NCBI GenBank assembly: GCA_041398565.1
Contig: JAWKUN010000002.1
Location: 744,001-808,000 of the forward strand
Origin: DATGPD01 sp041398565
GTDB taxonomy: Bacteria; Planctomycetota; UBA1135; UBA2386
Direction: 5' to 3'
Length of the DNA stretch: 64,000 nucleotides
This document shows, piece by piece, positions 26,169 through 34,712 of this stretch. The translations under genes and the position numbers were made by a program. Position 1 is the first letter of the stretch; every line of letters starts with the position of its first letter. The notes beneath the pieces were generated by a model, which had not been told where the DNA came from, searched no databases, and worked only from the letters and a program-made list of their open reading frames with translations.

Positions 26169-26837
26169 TTGATCCCTGGACTCGACCCGTCGCCGCCTGC
26201 CGCACGCCATGCCGCCGCGCGTGGATTCACCCTCATCGAGCTGCTGGTCGTCATCGGCCTGTTGGCCATGCTCGCGGTGGTGTTGCTGCCGTCGATCACC
26301 GGCGCCCGCGAGCAAGGCAACATCGTCGAGTCGCGCGCGCGCATGCAGCACCTGGCGCAAGCGGTGGAGGGCTTCCAGCGCCTGAAGAACCGCGGCTACT
26401 ACCCGCCGGACAACTTCCAGTGTCCGGCCGCGCCCGAGGTCAAGGCCAAGGGCGCGGAGGGCGAGACCAACGCTGGCATCGAGTCGGCGCTGATCTACCT
26501 GCACCAACGCGCCGAAGGCCTGCAGGTCTTCGACGACAAGGAGGACTGGCTGGCGAACACCGACGGCGACAGCAACGGCGTCGAGATTCCCCTCCTGCAC
26601 CGCAGCGCCAAGGTGGAGGTGCTCGACGCGTGGGGCACGCCCCTCGTCTACTTCACCAGCCAGGGCTACGGCAAGACCCAGCGGGTCAAGCTGGAGAGCG
26701 GCGACACGCTCGACGTGACCGCCTGGAAGAACCCGAACTCCAACAGCTACCTGGCCCCGCGCACTTTCCAGATCATCTCGGCGGGGCCCGACCGCAAGTT
26801 CAACACCGAGGACGACCTCACCTACCCCGAGCGATGA
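26169..26837 (+). CDS. GspG-type major pseudopilin
   Basis: 222 residues from a TTG start. After a 17-residue leader the prepilin peptidase site is RGFTLIELLVVIGLLAMLAV, with Glu at +5 and the N-terminal helix. The later DAWGTPLVYFTSQGYGK and SAGPDRKFNTEDDL match the calcium-binding C-terminal segment of GspG (family pattern DxWGxPxxY and SxGxDxxxGTxDDI). It is longer than typical GspG (about 140-150), with an insertion of roughly 60 residues. Its stop overlaps the next gene by 4 bases. No secretion ATPase or secretin gene is in view. Confidence 0.85.
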   Translation: MIPGLDPSPPAARHAAARGFTLIELLVVIGLLAMLAVVLLPSITGAREQGNIVESRARMQHLAQAVEGFQRLKNRGYYPPDNFQCPAAPEVKAKGAEGETNAGIESALIYLHQRAEGLQVFDDKEDWLANTDGDSNGVEIPLLHRSAKVEVLDAWGTPLVYFTSQGYGKTQRVKLESGDTLDVTAWKNPNSNSYLAPRTFQIISAGPDRKFNTEDDLTYPER

Positions 26838-27850
26838 CGCGTCCAAGGGCCAGCCGCAGCGTCGCGTTCGACCGGCTCATGCCGCAGCGGGCGGCAGGCT
26901 TCACCCTCATCGAGCTCCTGGCGGTGATGTCGATCGTCACCGTGCTCATGGGGTTGGGCATCGGCTTCATGCTGCGGCGCGGCAGTCCGATCGAGCAGGC
27001 CACCGCGATCGTGCGCGACCAGGTGCGGCTGGCCGCGGTCACCGCCAAGAGTCGGTTGGCGCCCACCGAGGTGTTGGTGGAGCGCCCCGAGGGCGGGCGC
27101 GTGCAGCTGCGCGTGCGCGGCCTGGAGCCGCTGGCAGCGTGGCATTGCGAGCCCGGCGAGCAGCAGATGAACGAGCAGGTGCGCGGCGACGTCACCGGTC
27201 GATACGTGCCGGGTCGCTTCGGCATGGCACTGCAGCCCGAAGACGACGCGCGCCTCACCGTGTTGAGGGTGCCGACGATGGGGCGGCCGGCGTGGGACCT
27301 GCGCGACGGGTTCCTGCTGCGTCTCGACCTGCACCTCGAAGAGCGTGCTGCCTGCACGGTGGCGCAGCTGGGCCGCGCCTTCACTCTCTCGCTCGACGAC
27401 GACGGTACGCCGGAGGTGCGCCTGGCCCTGGCGGGCGGCAGCAGCAAGACGCAGGGACCGACGCGCAGCGTCAAGGCGCGGGCGCCGCTGCCGCTGCGGC
27501 GCTGGACGACGCTCGACGTGGTCTTCGACGGCAAGTCGCTCGAGCTCGACGTCGACGGCCGTCAGGTCGGGGCCGTGCCGGCGCCGGGCGCGCCGTTCCA
27601 ACGCGAGGGCGACGTCTTCGAGGTGTCGCCGGGACAGGCCCGGGTGGCCGGCTCGATCGACGAGATCCAGCTCTTCGCCTACGTGCTGGCCGAGCCGGTC
27701 GACCTGCCGCTCGGCACCGAGCTCGAAGGTCTCGACGAGGGCCTGCGCTTCGCGCCCACCGGTGAGCCGGAGGCGGCGTGCGAGGTCGTGCTCAAGAACG
27801 GCGAACAGACGGAGCGCCACCACGTGGCGCCCGGAGGCGTGTTGCAATGA
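26834..27850 (+). CDS. GspH-type pseudopilin fused to a LamG-like domain
   Basis: 338 residues. Prepilin cleavage site AAGFTLIELLAVMSIVTVLM with a roughly 20-residue leader, then a GspH-like stretch (ATAIVRDQVRLAAVTAKSRL). From about residue 150 on the protein turns into a concanavalin A-like/LamG domain: FLLRLDLHLEERAACTVAQL, RWTTLDVVFDGKSLELDVDG and GSIDEIQLFAYVL. GspH is normally about 170 residues; the added domain doubles it and may bind glycan or protein outside. The ATG overlaps the previous stop by 4 bases. Confidence 0.8.
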   Translation: MTRPRASRSVAFDRLMPQRAAGFTLIELLAVMSIVTVLMGLGIGFMLRRGSPIEQATAIVRDQVRLAAVTAKSRLAPTEVLVERPEGGRVQLRVRGLEPLAAWHCEPGEQQMNEQVRGDVTGRYVPGRFGMALQPEDDARLTVLRVPTMGRPAWDLRDGFLLRLDLHLEERAACTVAQLGRAFTLSLDDDGTPEVRLALAGGSSKTQGPTRSVKARAPLPLRRWTTLDVVFDGKSLELDVDGRQVGAVPAPGAPFQREGDVFEVSPGQARVAGSIDEIQLFAYVLAEPVDLPLGTELEGLDEGLRFAPTGEPEAACEVVLKNGEQTERHHVAPGGVLQ

Positions 27851-30800
27851 CGGCGAACGAGATCACGGCGCGGGCGCGCGAGCGCGGCCTGGCGCTCATC
27901 GCGGTGCTGGTGGCGCTGGGCATCCTCTTGGGCCTCGCCATCCCGTTCCTGCTGAGCATGGGGCACGGGCAGGCGGCGGCGATCCTGCGCGTCGACGAGG
28001 CCCAGGCCGACCTGGCGTCGGCCAGCGTGCGCGACTTGCTCCTCGACCGCGTGGCACAGTCGCACCAGGCACTGGACACGACGCCGCGTTTCGACAGCGC
28101 CGACGAGTTCCCCGACCGCACCGAGTTGCCCGACGCGTTGGCTGCGCTGGCCCAGCGCGGCCACCAGCTCCTGGCCGGAGAGGTCGAGGACGCGCAGCGG
28201 CGCATCAACCTGAACACCGCCTCGCCCCTGGTGCTCGCCAACTTGTTGGGCCTGGCTGCGCGCCTGGCCGAGTCCGCGCCCGCCGATGCCGAACGCCTGG
28301 TGCTCGACGACTGTGGCAGCCTGCCCGAGGCCGGCGTCGTCGTCGTCGACCGCGAGCTGATCCGCTACGGCCGCCGCACCGACCGCGAGCTGCTCGACCT
28401 GCAGCGCGGCCTGCGTGCCGACGAGGGCTTCGCGACGCCGGTCGACCACGAGCTGCCGGCGGACCTGCTGGTGCTCGACTACCGCTGCGTGCTGGCCGTG
28501 ACCTACCCGTTCTTCGAGGCGCACGCCGCCCAAGACGGCAACCCGCGCCGCGACCAGCGCACGCCGTACGCGTCGGTCCGCGACCTCGCGCGCCTGTCGA
28601 CGACGCCGTTCGGCGGCTTCACCCTGCGTGAGCTCGACGTGCTCGAGCGCGCCTGCACGGTGGCGTCGGTACACGAGGTGGGCACGGCGGTGGGCAAGGC
28701 CGAGCGCGTGTTCGACATCCTCGGCGGCCGCACCTTGCAGGTGCGTTCGGCATCGTTCCTCGCCGGCGGCAGCGTGGTCCGTGTGCGGCGCGTCACCGAT
28801 CCCGAAGGGACCGGCGAGTACAACCTGGTGTGGTCGGTCGAGGCGCCGAGCGGTGGCGCCGTCGGCACGGTGAACCTGCCGCGGCAGTGGTTCGTCAACC
28901 TGCTGGTGCCGCTGGTCGGAGGCTACGAGCCGATCGACACGGTCGTCGAGCCGTTGGTGCCGCAGCCCATCAACGTCAACACCGCCAGCCGCGAGGTCCT
29001 GGTGGCGTCGCTGGTCAATCTGCGCCAGGGGCGCCGTGTGCGGCCGTCGAACGACCCCAACGACCCCAACGCCGAGGCCACCGAACACGGGCGGCCGCAG
29101 CAGAACACGCAGTTCGGGCCGCCCATCTCCACCAGCCGGGCTCAGGAGATCGCCGACAAGATCATGTTGGTGGGTGGGCGCAGCCCCGACGTCGACGGCT
29201 TCGTCGGCGACGAGATGCGCCCCTACGAGGGCTTCGAGGACTTCGAGAAGCGTCTGATGAAGCCGCTGCTGGCCGAGGCCTCGGGCCCCGCCACTCGCCA
29301 GCTTCTCCTCGTGTACCAGAACGCGCTCGGTGGCCGCGACGGCGAGTGCGAGATGGGCACCGTGCCCTACGGGTTCAGCTCGGCGCCCGTGGTAGCCTAC
29401 CGCGCGGCCGCGTCGCGCAACCGCATCGCCGGACAGGTGGCGGCACGCCACGAGCGACAGGGCACGGCGCTGGTGGTACCGCCGCGCGCGCTCGACCTGG
29501 TGGTGGCGACGCAGGAGGGCTTCGAGGAAGCGTTCCGGCTCGATCGGCGGGCGCCGTTCTTCATCACCCAGCCCATCAACCTGGGCGCGCAGCTCAACCA
29601 GGATCGCGGCACCGACCCGGCGCCGCGCGCCATGGCGCACCTGTTGGCCGACGCCTACCCGCAGCTCGGATTCGGCCAGGCGCGCTTCCCCAGCCTCGAT
29701 GGCAACGGCGCCGGCTTCCGGCCGGCGACGGCGAGCACGCCGCTGCGCCTGCGCTTCCAAGCGCACGAGGACATGGCCCTGTCGCTCGACCCCGAGGGGC
29801 GCCGGGTGGACAAGGAGGGCGCCTACGACATGGCCAACAGCGGCCCGCAGAGCCGCGGTGGGCAGCCCAGCGGCGGCAACACGGACCACACCAAGCGTTC
29901 GTTCCCGTTCACCACCGACGCCGGCGTGGCGCCCGGTGGCGTGTGCTTCTGGTTCAAGCTCGAGGACCTCGGACCGCAGGCGCTCTACGACCTGGCCGGC
30001 GACCAGGCGACCCGGGACCGTATCCAGATCTCGGTGACGAGCGAGAGCGTGCACCTCAAGGTCTTCGACAGCGCCGGCGCCGACCCCGACGGCCAGCCAG
30101 TCGATACCGCCCCCGAGCTTTGCGCCGGGCAGTGGAAGGTGCCTCTGGTCGGCGAGGACGGCTTCCGCATCGAGGCCAAGACCTGGTACCACGCGAGCTT
30201 CTCGGCGCGCGGCAACCGGCCCGGACAGTTGGCGCTCCTCGTCGACGGCGTGCCGCGCGGCGACCCGGAGTTCCGCACCTACCTCGACGAGGACCTGCCG
30301 CCGTTCCAGCCCGACGTCAGCGGCCGGCCGCTCAACCAGGACATCCAGCGCTTCCTGCCGATCGCCGTCGAGAGCACCGAGGGCTTCCCCGACGCCGGGG
30401 TGCTGCGCATCGGCCTCGAGCTGTTCGAGTACACCAAGAAGGACGGCAAGAGCTTCTACTGCGACTACCGCGACTCTCGCGGCGGCCGCCTGGCGCGCAT
30501 GGACGTCGCCGAGTTCCGCCCGGCGATCCCGGTCGACGAGCACGGCAAGCCGACCAAGTCGATCGAGGACCTGAGCGGTGGCCAGAACGTCGACAGCACG
30601 CCCAAGCACCAACGGGGGGCGGCGGTCGAGCTGTACGGCTACTCGATCCCCATCTACCGCAACGCCATCTGGTATCCGGGGTCGGCTCGCCTGAGCGAGG
30701 GGATCGGTGCCTTCTCGATGGCCCGCGTGGTCAACGACCGGGAAGTGGTGTCGGCGCAGGGCTCGCGCGGCCAGCCGATCCCGATGGGCACCGGTTTGTT

Positions 30801-33009
30801 GGAGAACACCGTCGAGGACCTCAAGCTGGCCGACCCGCTGATCGACCAGAGCAACCCCGAGCGGCCGGTGCCGGCGACGCCGTCGATCCTGGCCGGCTTC
30901 CCGCAGTCGGGTGGCTACGCCCTGCTGGTGCAGATGCACATGGACTGGAGCGTCGACCAGGACCGCATGGAAGTCGGCGGCGTCGAGATCGTCCGCTACA
31001 CCAGCCGCAACGGCGACAAGCTCACCGGCGTGCAGCGCGCGGTGTCGCTGCCGACGGTGACGCCCGACAACCTGCTGGGCTTCAACGGTCAGGGCCGGCG
31101 TTTCGTCTGCAACTGGTATGCGAACTGGTTCATGGCCAGCACCCGGCGCAAGCTGCAGGAGCTGCCGCAGCTCCAGTGCTACGTCGTGCCGTTGTCGCTG
31201 CCGGTGAGCGGGCAGGTGGCCGATCCGACCACGCTCGGCTGGACGGAGTGGATCCAGCTCTACGACAAGGGCGACGAGACCAAGACCGAGTGGGTGCGTT
31301 ACGACTACTTCGACGGCCAGCACGTGGTGCGCGCGCGCCTGGCCGCGCTGCACGCCGTGCGCTACGCCATCACCCATCAGATGCAGACCGGCCTCGGTCA
31401 GGGTGGGCGCAGCGGCGGCCAGCTGCAGGACAACGGCGAACCGCTGGTCTACATCGCTCCGCCACAGGGACTGCTGCAACTCGGCATCGGCTCCAACGAG
31501 CAGATCGAGTACGACTACCCGATCGTCTGGCAGGTGCGGCAGGCGTTGCGATCGCGCGGCGACTTCGGCACGAGCTGTCGCACCCAGTCGGCCGGCGTCG
31601 ACGTGCTACCGGTGCACCGGGCCGAGCTGGACTGGGGCAACTACGGCGCCTTGTCGGGCCGCGTTGGCCGGACCGACCGCATCGCCCTCGTCGAGGGCAC
31701 GGCTGGACCAGGCGGCGCCCTGGAGTGGCACACCGTCAACTGGAGCGGCCGTCGTTTCGGCTTCGACAACCCACAGAACACCGACCGGCAGGCAGAGAAG
31801 CTGGGGCCCTATCCGTTCCAGCTCGTGGGTCTGAAGGACGCGGTGCACGCTGCCTTCACCGGTCCGGGCGAGCGCGACGACGCCCGCGACGCACGCCTGC
31901 TCGACCGCGTGGTCAAGTTCCCGAGCGGGGAGCTTCCGTCTGCGTACCCGATGCGCGCTACCTTCGGCGCATCGCAAGCGCGCGACGAGCGGCAGATGCG
32001 CGGCACTCTCGACGAGCTGACGGCGCTGTCGCACCGTGTACCGGCGCTCATCCTCGACTCCGATCTGGGTGCTGACGCCGTCGAGATCCTCGTGCGCGAC
32101 GACGCCACCATCGAGTCGTTCGGAGTCGTGGTGCGTGCGGGCGTCATGAACGAGATGCCGCGCCAGGGCGGCATGCTGATGATCGACGGCGAGCTGATCG
32201 CCTACGACAGCTTCAATGGCAACGCGGTGCGCGTGGCCAAGAAGGGGCGCGGGCTGCTCGCCACCAAGGCGCGTGCCCACGACGAGGGCGCGCTGGTGCA
32301 GTTCCTCGACCAGGTGCCGGTGGCGATCCTGGCCAGCAGCGTCAGCGAGAACGCCTACCAGTTCGTCACCAACGGACTCGGGGCCATGCCGCGCTACGGT
32401 GGCTCGGTGTTCCTGGGCAGCGAGCTCCTCCACTACGCGTGGACGCACGGCGACCAGGCAATGGAGATGCCGAGCTTCGTCGACAAGGAGTCGGAGTCGC
32501 AGTCCAAGCGCGGCTTGTTCCGCGCCCGCTTCGGCACCACCCCGTACTCGGCGCAGGCGGGCGAGCCGATGATCTACTTCCCGTTCCGCTACTGGGACCG
32601 CTACCGGCCGCGCACCGACGACCCCGAGTCGGCCTACTTCCAGACCACCTTCTCCGAGGGGCCGAGCTACTTCACCGAGCTGTCCTGGCAGGAAGACAAC
32701 GACGAGCAGAAGCTGGTGGATCTGCGCTGCTTGGTGCGCATCGACGGCCGTGGCAGCTTCGCCGACGATCCGCAGACGGTGCCGTCGCTGTTCGAGTTCG
32801 AGCACGGCGCCGTCGGCGATCAGGGCAACCGCATCGCCCGGCAGGGCGAGCGGCTGGAGGCGCGCTTCTTCGTCACCTACAACAGCGGCTGCTTCGACCC
32901 GTTCCTGTTCCGGGTGCACGCCTGGAAGAAGGCGCCGACGGTGACCGGGGTTGTCGTCTCCTTCGAGGGCGAGACCCGCATCCTGGAAGAGAGGGTGACG
33001 GCGCGATGA
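27847..33009 (+). CDS. Giant GspK-like minor pseudopilin with LamG domain and repeated Glu-Tyr motifs
   Basis: 1,720 residues; GspK proteins are usually 300-350. N-terminal prepilin-like helix ERGLALIAVLVALGILLGL. GspK hallmarks occur twice: INLNTASPLVLANLLGL (about 120) and INVNTASREVLVASLVNL (about 377) followed by RAQEIADKI, the helix-hairpin-helix part. A LamG-like domain lies at about 685-810 (VCFWFKLEDLGPQALYD, TWYHASFSARGNRPGQLALL). Five or more copies of a short motif with pattern (L/F)PxxGxxxIxxELxxY are spread along it. The ATG overlaps the previous stop by 4 bases and its own stop overlaps the next gene. It would cap the pseudopilus tip by analogy with GspK. Confidence 0.8.
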   Translation: MTANEITARARERGLALIAVLVALGILLGLAIPFLLSMGHGQAAAILRVDEAQADLASASVRDLLLDRVAQSHQALDTTPRFDSADEFPDRTELPDALAALAQRGHQLLAGEVEDAQRRINLNTASPLVLANLLGLAARLAESAPADAERLVLDDCGSLPEAGVVVVDRELIRYGRRTDRELLDLQRGLRADEGFATPVDHELPADLLVLDYRCVLAVTYPFFEAHAAQDGNPRRDQRTPYASVRDLARLSTTPFGGFTLRELDVLERACTVASVHEVGTAVGKAERVFDILGGRTLQVRSASFLAGGSVVRVRRVTDPEGTGEYNLVWSVEAPSGGAVGTVNLPRQWFVNLLVPLVGGYEPIDTVVEPLVPQPINVNTASREVLVASLVNLRQGRRVRPSNDPNDPNAEATEHGRPQQNTQFGPPISTSRAQEIADKIMLVGGRSPDVDGFVGDEMRPYEGFEDFEKRLMKPLLAEASGPATRQLLLVYQNALGGRDGECEMGTVPYGFSSAPVVAYRAAASRNRIAGQVAARHERQGTALVVPPRALDLVVATQEGFEEAFRLDRRAPFFITQPINLGAQLNQDRGTDPAPRAMAHLLADAYPQLGFGQARFPSLDGNGAGFRPATASTPLRLRFQAHEDMALSLDPEGRRVDKEGAYDMANSGPQSRGGQPSGGNTDHTKRSFPFTTDAGVAPGGVCFWFKLEDLGPQALYDLAGDQATRDRIQISVTSESVHLKVFDSAGADPDGQPVDTAPELCAGQWKVPLVGEDGFRIEAKTWYHASFSARGNRPGQLALLVDGVPRGDPEFRTYLDEDLPPFQPDVSGRPLNQDIQRFLPIAVESTEGFPDAGVLRIGLELFEYTKKDGKSFYCDYRDSRGGRLARMDVAEFRPAIPVDEHGKPTKSIEDLSGGQNVDSTPKHQRGAAVELYGYSIPIYRNAIWYPGSARLSEGIGAFSMARVVNDREVVSAQGSRGQPIPMGTGLLENTVEDLKLADPLIDQSNPERPVPATPSILAGFPQSGGYALLVQMHMDWSVDQDRMEVGGVEIVRYTSRNGDKLTGVQRAVSLPTVTPDNLLGFNGQGRRFVCNWYANWFMASTRRKLQELPQLQCYVVPLSLPVSGQVADPTTLGWTEWIQLYDKGDETKTEWVRYDYFDGQHVVRARLAALHAVRYAITHQMQTGLGQGGRSGGQLQDNGEPLVYIAPPQGLLQLGIGSNEQIEYDYPIVWQVRQALRSRGDFGTSCRTQSAGVDVLPVHRAELDWGNYGALSGRVGRTDRIALVEGTAGPGGALEWHTVNWSGRRFGFDNPQNTDRQAEKLGPYPFQLVGLKDAVHAAFTGPGERDDARDARLLDRVVKFPSGELPSAYPMRATFGASQARDERQMRGTLDELTALSHRVPALILDSDLGADAVEILVRDDATIESFGVVVRAGVMNEMPRQGGMLMIDGELIAYDSFNGNAVRVAKKGRGLLATKARAHDEGALVQFLDQVPVAILASSVSENAYQFVTNGLGAMPRYGGSVFLGSELLHYAWTHGDQAMEMPSFVDKESESQSKRGLFRARFGTTPYSAQAGEPMIYFPFRYWDRYRPRTDDPESAYFQTTFSEGPSYFTELSWQEDNDEQKLVDLRCLVRIDGRGSFADDPQTVPSLFEFEHGAVGDQGNRIARQGERLEARFFVTYNSGCFDPFLFRVHAWKKAPTVTGVVVSFEGETRILEERVTAR

Positions 33010-34214
33010 GGTGCGAGCGGAACGAGGCGGCGGGCTTCACCCTCATCGAGCTGGTGGTGGTGATGGGCCTCCTCACCATCTTCGCCGCGTTCTTGGTGCA
33101 GCTCATGGGCACGTCGGTCGGCCTGTTCCAGCAGGGCGAGCGCGGCCAGGATCTGGCCGACCGTGCCGACGCGGCGGCGCGCGCGGTGGAGCAGCCGATC
33201 CAGGACATGCTGGGCCCCGCCGCCACCGACGGCGGCGGCCGTGGTGCCGGCACGCGCATGCTGGTGCAATGGGTGCCGGCGGTCGACGGCAACGCCACCA
33301 GCACCGCCGCCACGATCGCGGCGCCGCGCGTGCAGGTCCTGCGCGCCGCCGTCCGCATCGACGAGCGCACCGAGGAACGCCTGCTGCGGCCAGTGCTGTT
33401 CGCCGAGGCCAAGGCCACCGCCGAGGGCAAGACGCAGGCCGACATCGAGGAGCGTCTGCGCCAGCTCGTGGCCGAGGCGCCGCGCGCCGGCCGTGCGAGC
33501 ATGGTGCTGGTGGCGCGTCCGGCCGGCGACCCCGAGGCGGCATTCTTCAGCGTGCGGCGCCTGCTGCAGCTGCCCGGCCAGCGCCTGCCGATCGACCGGC
33601 GCCGCGACGTCGACGTCATGGAGGTGGTCGAGGTGGGTGGCCAAGACTTGCCGTGGGCGGTCTACGACCAGGCGTCGGAGTCGATCGCCGAGGACGTGAT
33701 CCATCTCGAGTTCGCCCTGTGGTCGCAGTTCACGCGCGGTTGGGATCAGCGCATCGGCGACGGCGGCCCCGAGTACAGCTGGGACTCGGCGCGAGGCGGC
33801 TGGTTCGGCGAGAGCAACGACCCGCGCGAGATGTTCGCCCTCGACGTCGGTCCGCAGAGTCTCGACGACCCCACCGACGACGTCTTTCCTCGCTGGGTGA
33901 AGATCACGCTGGTGGTGGCGGCGCCGGTGGGCTCGGAGGCCATTCTCGCCGGCGAACTGCGCGCCGGCGACCGCAACGTCGACGTGATCGACGAGTCGCT
34001 GTTGCCGGATCCCAAGGACATGCCGTTCGTCAAGATCGGACGCGAGTGGGTGCGGGTCGGCACGCTGGGCGGCCGCTCGCTGCGCGGTCTGGTGCGCGGC
34101 CAGCGCGGTACCAAGCCGCTCGACCACGCCGCCGGCACGCGGGTGCGGGTGGGGCGGACCGTCGAGCTGTTCGTGCGCGTGGCGCACGGGAAGGACAGTT
34201 GGAATGGCGACTGA
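33006..34214 (+). CDS. GspJ-type minor pseudopilin, enlarged
   Basis: 402 residues, about twice normal GspJ. Prepilin site EAAGFTLIELVVVMGLLTIF with a 10-residue leader; DRADAAARAVEQPIQDMLG and EDVIHLEFALWSQFTRGWD match the GspJ/PilW pattern, and the segment RWVKITLVVAAPVG is typical of the last strands. Near the C-terminus it carries a copy of the same motif as the giant GspK: VKIGREWVRVGTLGGRSLRG, followed by RGQRGT and a His-x-x-Gly. Starts with a 4-base overlap and overlaps the next gene by 11 bases. Confidence 0.82.
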   Translation: MRCERNEAAGFTLIELVVVMGLLTIFAAFLVQLMGTSVGLFQQGERGQDLADRADAAARAVEQPIQDMLGPAATDGGGRGAGTRMLVQWVPAVDGNATSTAATIAAPRVQVLRAAVRIDERTEERLLRPVLFAEAKATAEGKTQADIEERLRQLVAEAPRAGRASMVLVARPAGDPEAAFFSVRRLLQLPGQRLPIDRRRDVDVMEVVEVGGQDLPWAVYDQASESIAEDVIHLEFALWSQFTRGWDQRIGDGGPEYSWDSARGGWFGESNDPREMFALDVGPQSLDDPTDDVFPRWVKITLVVAAPVGSEAILAGELRAGDRNVDVIDESLLPDPKDMPFVKIGREWVRVGTLGGRSLRGLVRGQRGTKPLDHAAGTRVRVGRTVELFVRVAHGKDSWNGD

Positions 34215-34704
34215 CGCGCGGCTTTGCGGCCGAGGTGCTGCCGCCTCGACGAGCGCCGGTTTCACCATTGTCGAGCTTCTGGTGGCGATGGGCATCTTGT
34301 TGTTCGGCACGGTGTCGCTGCTCGGCGTGCTCGGTGTGGGCGTGTCGACCCACCGCTCGGCCGAGCAGCACAACCAAGCGGTGCAGCTGGCCCAACGCGT
34401 CCTGCAGCGTTTGGAGGAGGACGTCGTGCCCAAGGCCTTGTTGGCGGCCGCGGCCGAGGGGCCCGAGGCCGAGTTCAAGCTGGCGCCGGTCGACTCGACG
34501 CCGCAGGACGTCGCCTTCGTGCCCGGCCTGCGCTACCGCGTCGAGTTCGTGCAGGATCCCGAGCGCCCGACCGTCGCGCTCGCCACCGTCCGCGTCCTCT
34601 GGCTCGAGCAGGGCGAGGCGCAGGCGGTGGAGTTCCAACGTATTCTCGTGAGCCACGTGCCCTTCTCGCAGCGCATTGCCCGCCTGCAGGAAGGACGCCG
34701 CTAG
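34204..34704 (+). CDS. GspI-type minor pseudopilin
   Basis: 166 residues, near the family norm. The prepilin cleavage site is SAGFTIVELLVAMGILLFGT with an 18-residue leader. The mature part (QHNQAVQLAQRVLQRLEEDV, VRVLWLEQGEAQAVEFQRIL) fits GspI/PilV. It starts 11 bases inside the GspJ gene, and the next gene starts 8 bases after its stop. In T2SS, GspI, J and K form the pseudopilus tip complex; all three are adjacent here. Confidence 0.8.
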   Translation: MATDARLCGRGAAASTSAGFTIVELLVAMGILLFGTVSLLGVLGVGVSTHRSAEQHNQAVQLAQRVLQRLEEDVVPKALLAAAAEGPEAEFKLAPVDSTPQDVAFVPGLRYRVEFVQDPERPTVALATVRVLWLEQGEAQAVEFQRILVSHVPFSQRIARLQEGRR

Positions 34705-34712
34705 GAGTCGTC

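Noticed and set aside
22926..26846. Very long minus-strand open frame opposite the PilO-like, TPR and GspG genes
   Set aside because: It is the antisense shadow of well-supported plus-strand genes in very GC-rich DNA; its product is His/Arg/Leu/Ala-biased and matches no domain.
27679..31479. Minus-strand open frame of about 1,266 codons opposite the giant GspK gene
   Set aside because: Same reason: high-GC antisense frame without start context or recognisable motifs, while the plus strand shows prepilin and INxNTAS motifs.
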